Assembly (NCBI GenBank): GCA_020055645.1
Contig: CM034546.1
Location: forward strand, 34,534,001 to 34,598,000
Length of the DNA: 64,000 nucleotides
DNA from: Tomocerus qinae
Taxonomy: Eukaryota > Arthropoda > Collembola > Entomobryomorpha > Tomoceridae
Reading direction: 5' to 3'
Made by a program: the position numbers and the translations under genes. The first letter of the stretch is position 1, and the number at the start of each line of letters is the position of its first letter. The notes below the pieces were generated by a model. That model was not told the origin of the DNA and did not search any database. It saw only the letters and a list, made by a program, of their open reading frames with translations. This document shows positions 24,367-36,659 of this stretch, in pieces.

Positions 24367-25375
24367 TTTTTGGTTACGCCCCCTAGACCAAATTTCTAGA
24401 TACGTATCTGTTGATTACTAAATTCTACAGTAATTCAAGTCAATATTGATCATAATTGTCTATCAGAATCAAAAAGTTTTAAAATAAGTTATATTTGACT
24501 ATCAAAATAAATCTTAAATTTGGTAGGAGCGGAGTGAAATATTTTCCGCAAACAATTTTTAGGAAACGCAATTGAAGTTTTTAATACCCATTTTCTACTT
24601 TGACTATCAAAATGAAACAAAGTGAGCGCGCGGTATCTCAGCAACCAATGGACCGATTTGTCCCAAAATCAAAGGGATCGTCAATGGTCCATATAGGCAT
24701 CGGTTTTGCCAAATTTGGTCAATATCCGTCATAGCATTCGAAAGTTATCGTGGGGACAGAAGGACGGACAGACTATGCGGTTCTATAAGGTTCTATAAGC
24801 TGGCTTACTCAAGAGATGATTTAAAATTACAATAAAAAACACTCGATTTTTTAATCACTTGACGTTACATTGCCAATTAAGGCTAACTCGGCCTTAAAAT
24901 GGTCCAGTGATGGCAGTATGTATAATGGTGATTAAAAGTATCCGAGTCAAAAATGTGGTGGGTAACCGGAGTAATTTGCCAATAGCCAAATTCTGTTTCT
25001 AAACAAGCTTTTCTTTTTTCCCTAGGCCGTACTAAGGCGTAGTTTTGAAATATTTTTTGACTATATCAATGTAACGTAAAATCTGTAACTCTGGCCCTGG
25101 CCCACCAAATGAGAAAGCATGAAAAGGTCAATTGGAATAAAAATAAAAATCTATGAATCTGAAATTCTACTCATCGTACAATACTGCCCCGGAATACACA
25201 CTAGCTTTATTTATAACAGGACTTGGGTCCTGTGACCGGTACATTATATTAGTGATGAACCCAATTGAATGCCGGTGTAATTGGCCTACTACAAACCATA
25301 ATTCTTACAAAATTGTTTGTAGATGCACTAGCCCCATGTACTACAGGACCTGGGTCCTGTGACCGCCTAGTATTC

Positions 25376-26170
25376 AATAAAGATTCATCGGAACTTATTC
25401 TAGAGATTATATTTTAAAAAATTCACAATTTTGTCTTTGATTAAAAGACACAATGATCACAAAATACAAATACAGAAATATGTATCAATTTCAAGTTTCA
25501 AACAATGATATCTTCAAGCCAGAGACAAAAATGTGAAGTTTTCAATGTATAACTTCTAGAATAAGTTTTGAAGAATCTTTTTTACATTGACTACATGGAT
25601 GTAGGACCAGTAATCTCACATCCTCTTTCCCAAAAAAGTACGAATTTTTGCGAATCCCATTCACCATTTATGATAATTTTTGCTTGTTACCTAGCAGCGT
25701 CCCTATTTGTCAATTTTTTGACAGTTTTTTGAAATCTGCACCACTGCCTTAAACAGTGCAAAATTTGTTTTACAGAATCGAAAACTGACTCACTTTTTCT
25801 GGAATCTAACTGTTATTATTAAAACCAATTCATCAATGTAAATGGCCAAATTGAATTTTCCCGCACATGATGTAATAGAAACCTTGAGCGCACTGAAAGC
25901 TAGAAAACTTTTCATACAGAATGCATGCATTGTTCCTGTTATGAAATTTTTTTGTGCCTTGTAAGTCGTAGGAGACTATAGACCGCACAGTGCAAAATTC
26001 TGTAGTGCCACAAATTGTTCTGCTTTGGACGTGTTGGCACTTGCCTCACTATGTGCGTTATTATGTGCTTGGCTGCGTTTTAGAATGACGGGAAATCAAC
26101 ACACGGAAGTACAAACATACAAACGGAATTGTCACGTGACTGACTTTTGCCGTTTATCTAATAGTAGTGA
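25376..26170 (-). mobile_element. Helitron 5' segment, inverted copy
   Basis: A reverse-complement match to 21488-22205. Its TC start (minus strand) is at 26170, preceded by A. It abuts the end of Helitron copy 2 head-on and lacks a 3' terminus. Confidence 0.6.
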
Positions 26171-26184
26171 TAGGAGAATGTGAT

Positions 26185-27290
26185 AGTACGTATTACTACT
26201 GAACCCAGCTAAGGGGCAAATCTAGCACTAAAGAGAAATTCAGCTGGTGGCCACCCAGCACAGTAATAAAACAATTTCAAAAAAATCCCTCACGATATTA
26301 TGTTAACTTTGGAAATGCAAAGGTTATTTAAATTAATATGCTTTTGATTGCAAAATTAGCAGCAGCCACAGCATTCTGCAAAAAATGAATTTCCTAAACA
26401 AAAATCATAACTGTGGATCGTAGCATCGAATACAGGGAACAATGAAAGACTCCATTTTTGAATAAAATCCCACAAAGTCACCAAGAAGCTCACTTTTACT
26501 GTAGCGCCTATAACTATAGGTACTGATATATTGAGTGGATCATAACAGATATAAGTAGTGTAACTAGTGATCGATATAGTTTGTACTGTGTGGTAAGACA
26601 AGAACTCAGGTTTTCATGAACCGGCCAGGCCCAATTTAATGTAATTTAATGTAATCTTATGAACATGTCGCCGGACACTGTATGTTGTATGATATTACTT
26701 TATATGATGAGTCTGACTCTACCATGTATTATTCGGACTCTACAATGTATTATGTGTATTGTAAACTTGAATATTTCCTTACCTTACTTATTTCCCTACT
26801 CTGACCCCTTGTGTGACGAAGCGAGCGAGAGCAAGCCGAGTACGGGAGATCGGAGACGAGTGAAGTTTACAAAAGCAAGCACCGGAGCCCACAATCGTTG
26901 GAATCTACCGAATCCCACTTCTCGCTCACTACCTAACCTCTCTATCACCTCTCTCTCTCCCTAATATATTATTACCGAACAATCCTAACCAACATCATCT
27001 CATTCCATTCAACAACTACCTACTCTGTAACTTGTATTGCTTATAATAAAAGGACACTTCACTTTGTCCGCAAATCCCAAATCCAAACTTTTGTTCAGGA
27101 GATTATTTAATAAATTCATAGTAAAGACCCATTGAGATAGAATCCGTTAAACTCTTAAGCATCCTTCTATTATTTGTCCCAATTAATATTTTATTTAATT
27201 ATAACCAAACATATAGGATGACAGTACAACTTACGAATAAATATTTTTAAGGAATAAAGTTAGTTACCCAGTACTGTTATTCAATTCCAC
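26185..27290 (+). repeat. Dispersed repeat, copy 2, split by a probable solo LTR
   Basis: Bases 26201-26495 and 27222-27290 match 973-1260 and 1324-1390. The block in between has no counterpart in copy 1. Confidence 0.55.
26500..27211 (+). repeat. Probable solo LTR
   Basis: Fossil LTR-type block starting TGTAGCGCC and ending in ACA, about 710 bp, inserted in a dispersed repeat. It has a promoter-like and polyadenylation-like layout (AATAAAAGG near 27045). No internal element sequence adjoins it and no clear target duplication was found, so the family is not assigned. Confidence 0.35.
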
Positions 27291-28295
27291 GAGACTCGGG
27301 CAGTAAACACGCGGCTGTATTTTGACTCCATCTACTGAGTTTTAATTCAACTGGTAACCGGCCACAAATTGTGAGAAACCTTTATTGCAAACCTTTATTA
27401 TTAAACATACATACTTACTATTACATACATATTGTCAGTTCGATTGTGAGGATTACAATGATTTACATATGAATTCTCGCTTTCGCCAGCGCAGCCTATG
27501 CTCAAAAGTCGACTTAAAAATTTTTAAAGTAACATTACATCGCTAAGCTTGCAAAGCAGTGGAACAGAAATGGACTTTTACCCGTCCGCGGGCACACATG
27601 TAAGGGCTAAAGGGAATAAACTTTTCCAGCAAGGAATATAGATAACGCAAATTAGCTGTATTGCTTGATGGGAAAAGAAAAGACAGAATGCAATTTAAGT
27701 CCCTTTTTTCACCCCGAAAATGTAACTGCCCCGAATTTTGCTTCAAACGACACATAATTGAAATAGTCTGCAACTGAATACAAATAGTATCTATGTTTAT
27801 GTTCTATTAATTTTTCCCTCAATATAGCAAGAAAGGAAATCAAATTTGCCCATTTATAATCATGGTAAATGACAAATGTTTTTAAAAGCAAATGAATGAA
27901 CTTACAATTTCCTCGCTTTCAGTTGTAAAGATGATTTCGAACTGATCCAAATGGCCCAATTTTGTTCCTTGATGTGATCAATATATCTGGTAAAAAGCGA
28001 TGAAAAAATAAAAATGTGGTTGTAGACAAGTCAACGAGGCTAATAAAATATTCCTAAAATGGCTGAAATTCAGTGTCGACGTGTTATGTGATGAGTTGGC
28101 TTTTGAAGTTAAGAGTGGGTGAGATTGAAGGATGATGAAATTCTGGGAGTATAAATATTCGTCGTGTTCCCATTCTCCTTTTATGTGATTATTAAGTGGT
28201 GTACAACACCGCTTTACAGGAATTCCTGATATATGTGTCTGTCCGTCCGTCTGTCTGGTAGCACTCAACAACGCAACGGTTTGAGATAATCAACT
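27291..28295. other. No clear gene; MITE end fragment and unknown sequence
   Basis: Bases 27335-27400 match an end of the MITE at 6390-6549. Two overlapping minus-strand open frames (27891-27709 and 27773-27543) in different frames might be a decayed coding sequence, but I recognise no domain. The stretch near 28230 has the GTCCGTCCGTCTGTCTG word common in transposon debris. Confidence 0.4.
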
Positions 28296-28490
28296 CAAAC
28301 TTACTGTACGTAATATAGAGGTGAAAAGCGAGGTCGAGTTCGAAAATGGACAAAATCAGACATACCCCCTGCCTGTGGGCGTGGTACAAAGTGTAACCCC
28401 AACTTACTATGCGTGATGTAGGGATGAAAAGCGAAGTCGAGTTTGAAAATGAAATAAATCGGACACTCTCCTGTATGTGGGCGTGGTCCG
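28296..28490. repeat. Tandem pair of about 95-bp units
   Basis: Two diverged units sharing GATGAAAAGCGAAGTCGAG-like and TGTGGGCGTGGT words lie head to tail. They produce overlapping open frames that are unlikely to be genes. Confidence 0.55.
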
Positions 28491-28581
28491 AAAATTGGTG
28501 TAACTTTAGTTATTGACATTGTAGAACGTCATGAGACAGCTCGTTCGAAAAGTTTATTCGTTAGGCCATGTCAAGTCACAC

Positions 28582-28761
28582 AAGCACGTATCCAGAGGGG
28601 GGCCGGTGCGGCACGGACCCCCCTGAGGTCCCAAAAAAGACGATTTTTTGTCAAAAAAGGTTAAACCAAAACATTTTCTCGCTTCGCGCGATTATGCCAT
28701 AAATTTATTAATATATTTTGGTGTGCCCTCCCCCTAGGTCAAATTCCTGGATACGTGCTTT
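28582..28761. mobile_element. hAT-type MITE with 8-bp target duplication
   Basis: The ends AAGCACGTATCCAG and CTGGATACGTGCTT are flanked by the exact duplication AGTCACAC (28574-28581 and 28762-28769). The interior differs from the 5012 copy except for GGGG/CCCC-rich subterminal parts. Confidence 0.75.
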
Positions 28762-28769
28762 AGTCACAC

Positions 28770-30970
28770 ATGTCAAAAGGTCATTGAAAAAATTCACTGA
28801 AAACGTCATGTAGCGTCAGATAACCATTTTTAACTTTTTATGCAATTTCACACCACTTTTTTACATCCATTTGGATATGGTTTATTTATATGTGATTAAT
28901 AGTTAATACACGATAAACCCCTTTTGGCACCTGAGCGAGGCGTTATCAATAGATAAAATTTGTGGCATATAAAATGTATATAGTTGTATGTATATGTGGC
29001 TTGATTAAACGAGAACTTTTATAAACCATATATTATATTATAGAGACAAGTTTAATCTCAATATTGTAACTCAATTTCATGCATTAATAATTGGATGTTA
29101 GTAGAAAGTTTGAGCAACAGAATGGGCTGTCAGCTGTACTTTTATTTTCTGATTTGGACTTAAAATTACTAAATTCAACAAATTCAACATTTTCATTTGA
29201 GTACTCAAATCAAATACGCGCAAAGTTGTTGATGAAACTTTTATTAATTTCATTTATACCATACCTAAAATGTTATTATCTTTTATTATCATTATAATAA
29301 TATATTATTTCTACATTTATTTTACTGTTATTAAATAACTAAAGTAATTGTAAAAGTCACGATTGAAGTACAAGTATTGTGAGTATTTGTGAATTTGTGT
29401 ACGGATTGGCATATATACTTCTGTTTACTGAATTGCACTTGTATATAATCGAAGTTTACGTAGTATCCTTATAAATCATTTATTAGTAGTTTTAGATTAT
29501 TTATAGTATAGGTTTTCTATATGGCTAACATACAATCATTCGTGTATACAAGCATACCGAATACGTTATTACTTTTCTTTGTTAGAAAACCATCAAAACG
29601 TCTGATTCCGGCATCCTTAAATTCCATGAAATTGCTTTTCTTGATGTTTATTACGCCGACATCAAAAATCAACTTTTATGAACACCACCAAAATGCAACG
29701 CAAGGAATTCCAGGCAATGACTCGTGGGGTAAGAAAAAGTATTAGAATTATCACTCATTTTAAGTATTAAGGTAACTCCAATGGTAACAAAAATACCATA
29801 TTAAGAGTCAGGACCAAGATTTTCCCCGTCTTGGTGTCATAAATTTTCAAGCGTAGTCATGATTGTATTTCCCCTTTCCGTCGACAACTGTAGTGCACCT
29901 TGTAGATATACAAGTATTATATGTATATGTATATGGTAACCATATCAAGGAGGTTATTTAGATATTCTCAAAATCGGACAATTAAAAAACTAAATATGTG
30001 AAAATTTAAGATTTCTCCATGAATTTTGCAAAAGCCCTACGCTATCGAAGCTGGAAATCCGAAAGTGGACCCATTCCAGGGCAATTCTTGGTGCCTGGTC
30101 TCACTAGTTTAAATGATAATTAGGAGAAATACAATTTTTTCATTCTCGACAGCATTACCATTATCCGTTAGAGTGCAATTTTTATTAAGTAAATCGTCGT
30201 CGTCTCTGTGGTTTACCTTTTAGCGAACTGACATATTTAATTGAATCCCATACCACGGAAATTGGCTTACTATAGTATTAAATAACTTACTTATGTTAGC
30301 CAAACTCTCAAAAATGCTTATCACATTTCTGGTGTTTTTATACTGTCTTTTATTTATCTATATCTAGTCTTACTGACGATGGCACAATCTATGCATGAAG
30401 AAAGTGGCCCGGTTAATTTAAGAAAATTAAAAATGCTTAAAAGCAAGATACTTAACTTAAAAATACTTTAACGGAAATTAACTAAATAATTTTAATTGCA
30501 GATGCTGAGGTCATAATGAGAAAGAAATATTCTTGAGGTTGACATAATCGAGGTGGATATGACATAATGTAGATTTTATTACTGATATAACCTGTGCGTG
30601 AGGTATACATTTAGTATTAACGAACTAAAGAGTACAAGATTTAACAAGAAATGCGTAAGCTTAATTGAACAAACTTTATTGAAGATTAATAAAATTAACT
30701 AATAGGAATAATGTGAAAGACATTTTGCTTTTATTTACAAATGAAAGTAAATGAGGCAAAATTACTATGTCAAAAGTCTTCTCAATGAACACTAATTATA
30801 GAAGGTTCCAGACAGTTCCAGTGTCCCCGTCAAAAAAGCTCTTGAATGAGTAATTGTTTTAATTAAGTGACAGTAGTCAATCAATGAGTTAAAATGATAG
30901 TAGACACAAACGAAAATTTCAAAACAGTCTTCGTATGAAAAAGTAATTTTTGAAAATCTGCTGGAGGCTG
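28770..30970. other. Intergenic, no gene recognised
   Basis: AT-rich with frequent stops. Short open frames at 29091-29297 and 29521-29745 show no domain or signal. I see no repeat structure beyond simple AT runs. Confidence 0.45.
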
Positions 30971-30974
30971 TAAA

Positions 30975-31463
30975 ATGCGAACGAAGTGGAGTATCGTCAA
31001 AAGACTACTTCAATTTTTAGATTATCGTATGAAGACCATTTTTGTATCTTTAATTTTTCAATTAATAGCTATTAGTTTTAAAGCCTTATTAATACTATTA
31101 TTACGGTACCAGAAATTTTGGTATTGTATACACCCAAGTGAAATAATAATCGGGAGACTGATTGCGATTGGCGTCTTTTTGGGAAGAGAGTTATATCTTT
31201 CAATCGAACTGCCTTACCGGATGGCTGAAGTCCCTTGTCCTTATAACAAGGATTCTGTTAAAATGATTTCCCAATTAAACATCTATATGACTTTTACAAA
31301 CAAACATGTGTCAATATTCCTCCCACTTCTCGTCATAAGTGGTCATTATCTAATTTTCGTGGCAATTTGTGAAACAGTTAAACTGAGAGTTGTAATGGGA
31401 ATGCAGCTCTATCTCACAGGGAAATCACGTAGAATTTCCCTTAGCTTACAGAGGTACATGTAA
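30975..31463 (+). CDS. Chemoreceptor (gustatory-type) fragment, middle to C-terminal part
   Basis: A 162-residue frame with about four hydrophobic helices. The stretch QLNIYMTFTNKHVSIFLPLL followed by a long membrane segment lines up by pattern with exon 3 of the receptor at 54145-48964 (LQVLNSAYNSSYEKMYLPTF then a membrane segment). The first half of the frame corresponds to that gene's exon 2. No N-terminal exon and no clear final exon (TM7 region) were found nearby, so it is either a remnant or a gene whose other exons I could not recognise. The family call is by pattern only; such receptors are poorly conserved. Confidence 0.4.
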   Translation: MRTKWSIVKRLLQFLDYRMKTIFVSLIFQLIAISFKALLILLLRYQKFWYCIHPSEIIIGRLIAIGVFLGRELYLSIELPYRMAEVPCPYNKDSVKMISQLNIYMTFTNKHVSIFLPLLVISGHYLIFVAICETVKLRVVMGMQLYLTGKSRRISLSLQRYM

Positions 31464-31938
31464 ACGTTATGTTTACTTAGGTCTTTCAGAAGCGGTTTTT
31501 TACCACTGGACAAGGTTTAAGTTGTGCAAGAAAGTTTGTTTCTGTTTATTAGTACATCAAAATATGTGGTGTAAAAAGCACAAGTGCTCACTTATTATGA
31601 TTCTTTATTTTAATAATGCAATGGCATCAACTCAGGAAAAAAGATCAAGGAGCTCAATATGAAAAAAATATCCTTCCTGTCCTTCCAGGCTGCAGTACTT
31701 CACGAAAACAAACATTGATTATATCAAAGCTATCACGTACATATTTCGTAGACAGGCAGACTCAAAAATTCGTAGTTTAAATTGCATTTGGCATGGCCAC
31801 AACTTCCGCAAACGCTTGGATATAAGTAGGCTAAAGCAATCCGTAATTAAAACTTTATTGGCCATATTTGCTTGGCTCTTAAGTTACTATATTATACTAT
31901 ACTACTAGTAATTATATTTTAAAATGAAATCTCTGAGG

Positions 31939-32211
31939 GTGGAATCCGCCATTCAGCCAATATTCCAATGGTAGTGACTAAAATGGCTTAATGATCGATT
32001 ATATTTGTGGGCCGTCTATTATAATGCAATATGCAATACAGTGATCCAGTAAGAATACACAAAAATAGTAACGCTATTCCTTAATACTAGCATTTCTACT
32101 TTTCTACACTCTTACTAGATCACTGTATTGCATTATAATAGACGGCCCACAAATAATCGGTCATTAACCCACTTTAGTCACAGCCGTCCATTGGAATAAT
32201 GGACGGCCCAC
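31939..32211. mobile_element. Hairpin MITE
   Basis: Two arms of about 120 bp are reverse complements, sharing GTGGGCCGTCTATTATAATG and AATACAGTGATC, with a centre near 32070-32100. There is no coding capacity and the target duplication is unclear. Confidence 0.6.
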
Positions 32212-32398
32212 ATTTTTGTCGGCAGTGTTCAGTTGAATTAAATTAACGTTGGATCTATCAAAACCAAATTTGTTTTGCAAAACAAGATTATTTATTATGA
32301 AATTAAAATCTTTGGATATTATATGTATTATGTTTCATTAGAGTATTTAGTTTTTTATAATCCCATACAGTTGTTAGATTTTTAAATCCATAGTAAAT

Positions 32399-32713
32399 TT
32401 ATAGTTGGAATGACAATAATTCACATGAAAGTGGTAAATGTTGATTTTTAAAGTAATAAAATGATCCAATTTCATTCCTAATAGTTGTAAAGTATTTTAT
32501 GATTCTGCTGGTGTTAAGTATTTTATTGCTAAAGCATGATATTTTAAGTGTATATTGTATGGATTCACATGTATAATGGGTAACGCCTGATTGATGTACT
32601 AAGTGCTTTATAAATGCATAGGAAGCATGTCTTAAATATTTGTCAACCTTTGTATTTTTGATATACAAGCAGAACTGTGTATTTATAGTGTTGTCCGAAT
32701 ATTTGCAACACAA
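32399..32713 (-). pseudogene. Chemoreceptor C-terminal remnant
   Basis: The end of this frame (RIIKYFTTIRNEIGSFYYF) aligns with RIIRSFRTLRVEVGDLYYF near the C terminus of the receptor at 34675-33440. That is the cytoplasmic segment before TM7. Upstream membrane exons were not found, and the frame starts without a plausible N terminus. It is probably a decayed tandem paralogue. Confidence 0.45.
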
Positions 32714-33439
32714 TTCTTGTTATTTAGAAATGTTTATACGAATACCCATGTCTGTCTGTAAGTCGACTTGAAGTGAGTTAACTTAGCAGTCTAGCAAAAC
32801 TTAAAATCAAAATACAACCTTAATATTAAATTGACTCTATATACATACGACTAGCGGCTGTAAATTTGGTTAAATATCCCATGTATTTAAACACTGACAT
32901 TCTGACAATTGTAGTTTTGCGTTGAATGTAATATTCAGTCAGGCCTTAGTAGGACAGAAGGAAAGGAAGTTTTTATGCTTATTGTTTACTTTATTTGTAA
33001 CGGATATGTAATTACGTTAAATGAATTTCCTTGTAAAATGCCAACCAAACCAAATATTTTGCTGGTATGTCTGTTAAGTGCAAATGCAGATTATTGACAG
33101 TTAATGTGTTCAGCTATCAGATGATTATATATAAGCAAGACATAGCTACTACTTACTAAGGGAAATTTTTATGCGGAAAATTTTATATTTATTGCAATAT
33201 TTCTGTCAAGCACTATGCTGAAAGTACTCCAAATTCAATTTAGGTACTTCTAAGGCTTTGAATCCCACTGATTGCCATGCAAAATAAAATATTGTACAAA
33301 TTTACGGCGAAGAAATTAAATTCTTGAATTCTTTCTGGAATTTCTGATGTTCATATTATAAGAAAGATTTCTTTATTAACTACTCTTATTACATCGTAAG
33401 TCATGTATTTATTTATTAGTGTCCGAGATGTTAATTACA

Positions 33440-34675
33440 TTAGATTTTTATGCTCATTAGTAAATTAATGGTGTGAGTAATGAGTATATTCATATGCGTT
33501 ACAAATGTTCCCCTTCGAAAATAATAAAGGTCCCCTACTTCAACTCGTAGCGTTCTAAAGGATCTTATGATGCGACGAGACAAACAATTTCCTTTTGGGT
33601 GTGAGTTCCAATTTCTTATGAAGTTAATCGAGTTTGCATTTGAATGGTAGATTATTCTAATAAAAAATATCTCAAAGGTAAAGCAAACCAAGGAGGTCAA
33701 GGTGGCTAACAAGTGCATGGTAATTCCCAATTGGGAGTAAAGACGGAGTGTTGCGAAATTAGTTAATACATGCATTATCAAAATGGTAATGTTAAAAAAG
33801 GGGAAAATAGTATAAGTTAACTTACTCTCTAGTATATTGATTAAATAGAAAGAAGGATATATCTTTAGTGCTGCTGAAAGTGTTATTCTATTGCCGTATT
33901 TCTTAGATTGCCCAGTAATTAATTCCGTCAAGGTATTAAATGATAAAAGGTAAGGGGTAAAAATGACGAAAAATAATGCAACTGAAGAAAGCATGAATCT
34001 GGCATAGTACAAAGCAAATGGACATATCAATATCTTTACAAATATATTTTTACTAATTGGAGAATACAAGAAATCGAGTGCAGGTTCGAACGGATGTTCT
34101 GGAAGGACAAACATTGCCACTGGAGCAAACAATGAAGCAATATGCATTTCAAAGACCATAGCATTAAAAATTATTCCAATAATATCCAGCTGGTTATTCC
34201 GTGCAGCCAGGACTCTGGAAAACATTTCTACACGAAAAATAAAATTATTTATTGAATATTCACAAAAATATAAACTTTAGTTACTAATTGAGAAAATTAA
34301 TAGCTTACGTGAAAACTTTTTGTCGAAATTTAAGTATTCGTTGATAATATAGAGATTTTCTTCAAGTGCTGTAGCAAAACAAACGTTTACTGATATTGCC
34401 AAGATGCAAGCAGCTGTAAAAGTGATGGCTACCATTGTCAGAATTATTCCATAGAGTAACTTGGGATAAAATAACTGCACCAGCAAGAATATTTTCAAGT
34501 AAATTGCAATCAATAGTAAAACAAATGTGTTAAAATACCACAAATATATTCTTCGACGGTTCTTTACCAGTTCTATTTGATTTTTAGTTTTATTAAAGTG
34601 GTATGGTCCATGATTTAACATTTCACAAATTGCAAAATAATTTTTAATGCCTGCCCTGATCAAAAATGAACTCAT
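33440..34675 (-). CDS. Gustatory-type seven-transmembrane receptor, two exons
   Basis: Exon 1 is 34675-34309 and exon 2 is 34227-33440, separated by an 81-bp intron with a GTAAGC donor and a GTGTAG acceptor (phase 1). This gives 384 residues, the usual length for insect-type gustatory receptors. Several strongly hydrophobic helices are seen, about two in exon 1 and five in exon 2. The segment RTLRVEVGDLYYFRRGTF before a last helix ending NLLMSI resembles the intracellular loop 3 to TM7 region of the family. ATG at 34675 is the first in the open frame. Such proteins are ligand-gated cation channels of sensory neurons; the ligand cannot be guessed. The splice phase at the first intron is the same as in the receptor at 54145-48964. 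Confidence 0.65.
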
Positions 34676-36212
34676 TTTTTCATTTACTGCTTTACCAGTA
34701 GAAGAAATAAATTACTTCAGGCTTTTGCAGACACTGAAATCACTTCAATTGATTTTACTCTTATTACTTCGCTCAACAGGCACTGACGCTGAGTATTATA
34801 ATGCCTTTACTAGTTTGCAAAAGTGTGCATGTTAATACGTATTCATGTTTTGCAATTTATTGCAAACCTTTTTGACGGTATAGAACAGTCAAGTTAAAGT
34901 AAATCAATATGCTCACATCCACCCAAAAGAATTTGTTGCAAACCCATTCAAGGTTATTATTTTCACTTCTACACAATAACATTTTATATGGACAAGTAAT
35001 AATAGTTAAAATATACTGGCAATAAGTTAGTAATAATATATTTTACTAAATCGAAAACTTTAAAAGGCATAAAATTACGGGATTAAGTATTTCATTAACA
35101 TAATGTCTACTTTTAGTCTTTTTTAATATTAATTTAAATATTGCAAGGCCGAAAAACTTTATGCCTAAGTTGCTAATTTTTGTTTTGACTTTTATCAACA
35201 ATATAAAGTAATTTATTGGTTGAATATCGCATTAATTTGATCAGTGGATACTGCTTAGGTAGAAAATATATTAAATGAATCGTTTACTGTCATAAAATTA
35301 CTATTGCTTTATTTAATGACATAATTTGAACACAGATTGATTTTTTATTACGATAGAAATGGATTTTGGTTGTTTATGGATTTAAAGTATTTCTATTAAA
35401 CTTGCAGTAAAGCCGCACTTTATGATTTAACCATTATTATATGTTGTTATTTACAATTGACTAAACAGAAATAACTATATTTACTATATAGAGGCTTTAT
35501 GAAGAGTCACGTAGAACATTTATAAAATATTAGTAGTTGTTTACCATAGTTTAAACTTAAACATTAGCAAAGGCTTAGCCATATATAATGTTCGCTTCCT
35601 TCTTCTATGGCTTCTCTGTTTAATAATGTAATAGAAATTTAATGCCAAAGGTAAACTGACGTGTCTGTCTACCAGCCACTTTGATAAATTATACGATTTT
35701 TACTAATTCTTCACAGCAGGATTTTATAATCTGAATCACATCAGTCGAGGATTTTATGCCAGGCTTGTTTGCCCATATAGAAAATACTAAATTGAAATTC
35801 ATAGACTGGAATCCTGCTCTAGAAATTAAAAAGGTAGGTAATTACTAAGTTTGATATACCTGGACATTAATATCTATAGAACCATTTTGTTGCAAATGAA
35901 AGTGATCTTTTAAGCAAGGAGTGGCTTTAGATTTGTCAATCAGTACTTCATATTTCTGCCATGGGCAATTTGTTGAATGGCAGGATTCGGTCGTTCTTAT
36001 ATATAAATAGTATCATAAAAAATTTTGTGCTTATGAATCTTTCAGACGGGTTTTATGTTGAAAGTGATAAAATTCTGTGGTGTAATTTTAATCAGCATTC
36101 TATAACTTAGACAGTGATGTGAGATTATGGCAACATAGAGAATAACAGCCAAAAAGTATTAGCATGGCAATTTCCTATCTTTGTTAGTGTAGTTGTAGCA
36201 AATAGTCTTTCA
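34676..36212. other. Intergenic; one LINE crumb
   Basis: AT-rich, no gene. Bases about 35755-35830 match the LINE RT fragment around 10090-10150 (the IENTKLK segment); the rest shows nothing. Confidence 0.45.
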
Positions 36213-36655
36213 TTCGAATATGAAGTAAATCAATGAAATTAATTATGTATTAAAGCTTGTAAGTTACAAGTAAGCATAGAAATAAGCCAAGTTTATTAAC
36301 TAACAGGGGTAGGGATATAATCTCAACTGTTGGGGTTTTAGAACTGAATTGAAAAACAGAAAGTTCTGAATGTATCTGACAAATAATTAAAATTTAATGC
36401 ATGGAAATGGACAATGGTTAGTCATACATATATATACTATCACTCGATACCTAAATAGAAAAGAAATCAATGAGATTAATTATATTAAAACCATTGTGAC
36501 TTACAAGCAAGCAGAGGAATAAACCTAGTTCATTAACTAACATATAATCTCAACTGTAGTTTCAGAACTAAAATTGAAAAACAGAAAGCTCTACCTTTAC
36601 CTGACGGGTAATATAATGCATGGAAATGGACAATAGGACAATGGTTAGTAATACA
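36213..36655. repeat. Tandem duplication of about 220 bp
   Basis: Two adjacent diverged copies (about 36213-36450 and 36452-36655) share AATGCATGGAAATGGACAAT, TTGAAAAACAGAAAG and AATCTCAACTGT. Confidence 0.65.
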
Positions 36656-36659
36656 TATA

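Larger units (their letters stand above)
23105..24405 (-). mobile_element. hAT-type MITE interrupted by another repeat
   Basis: It begins CAAGCAAGTATCCAG and ends with CTAGATACGTA. Both flanks (23105-23225 and about 24366-24405) match the MITE at 5012-5197 in inverse orientation, but an 1.1-kb minisatellite-bearing element has been inserted between them. Confidence 0.6.
22995..24830 (+). mobile_element. Minisatellite-bearing repeat, outer copy of a three-level nest
   Basis: The left module (CAAGCCGTAACAGAAGCTCG) runs to about 23104, then is interrupted by a hAT MITE. It resumes at about 24406 with the right module (GGTAGGAGCGGAGTG... to GGACGGACAGAC and a CTATAAGCTGGCTTA end). The order matches copy 1 at 8187-8975. 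Confidence 0.5.
21488..25370 (+). mobile_element. Helitron-type element, copy 2, composite
   Basis: It starts at TC after a host A and ends with hairpin plus CTAG (25370) before a host T. The 5' segment covers 21488-22205 and the 3' segment 24835-25370, with the minisatellite nest 22995-24830 between. A second hairpin and tail (25215-25245 and 25345-25370) suggest a duplicated 3' end. No replicase is seen. Whether it is one copy or two fused copies is not settled by sequence alone. Confidence 0.55.

Noticed and set aside
27543-27891. Two overlapping minus-strand frames
   Set aside because: They could be a decayed transposase or gene, but no motif was recognised, so no product is claimed.
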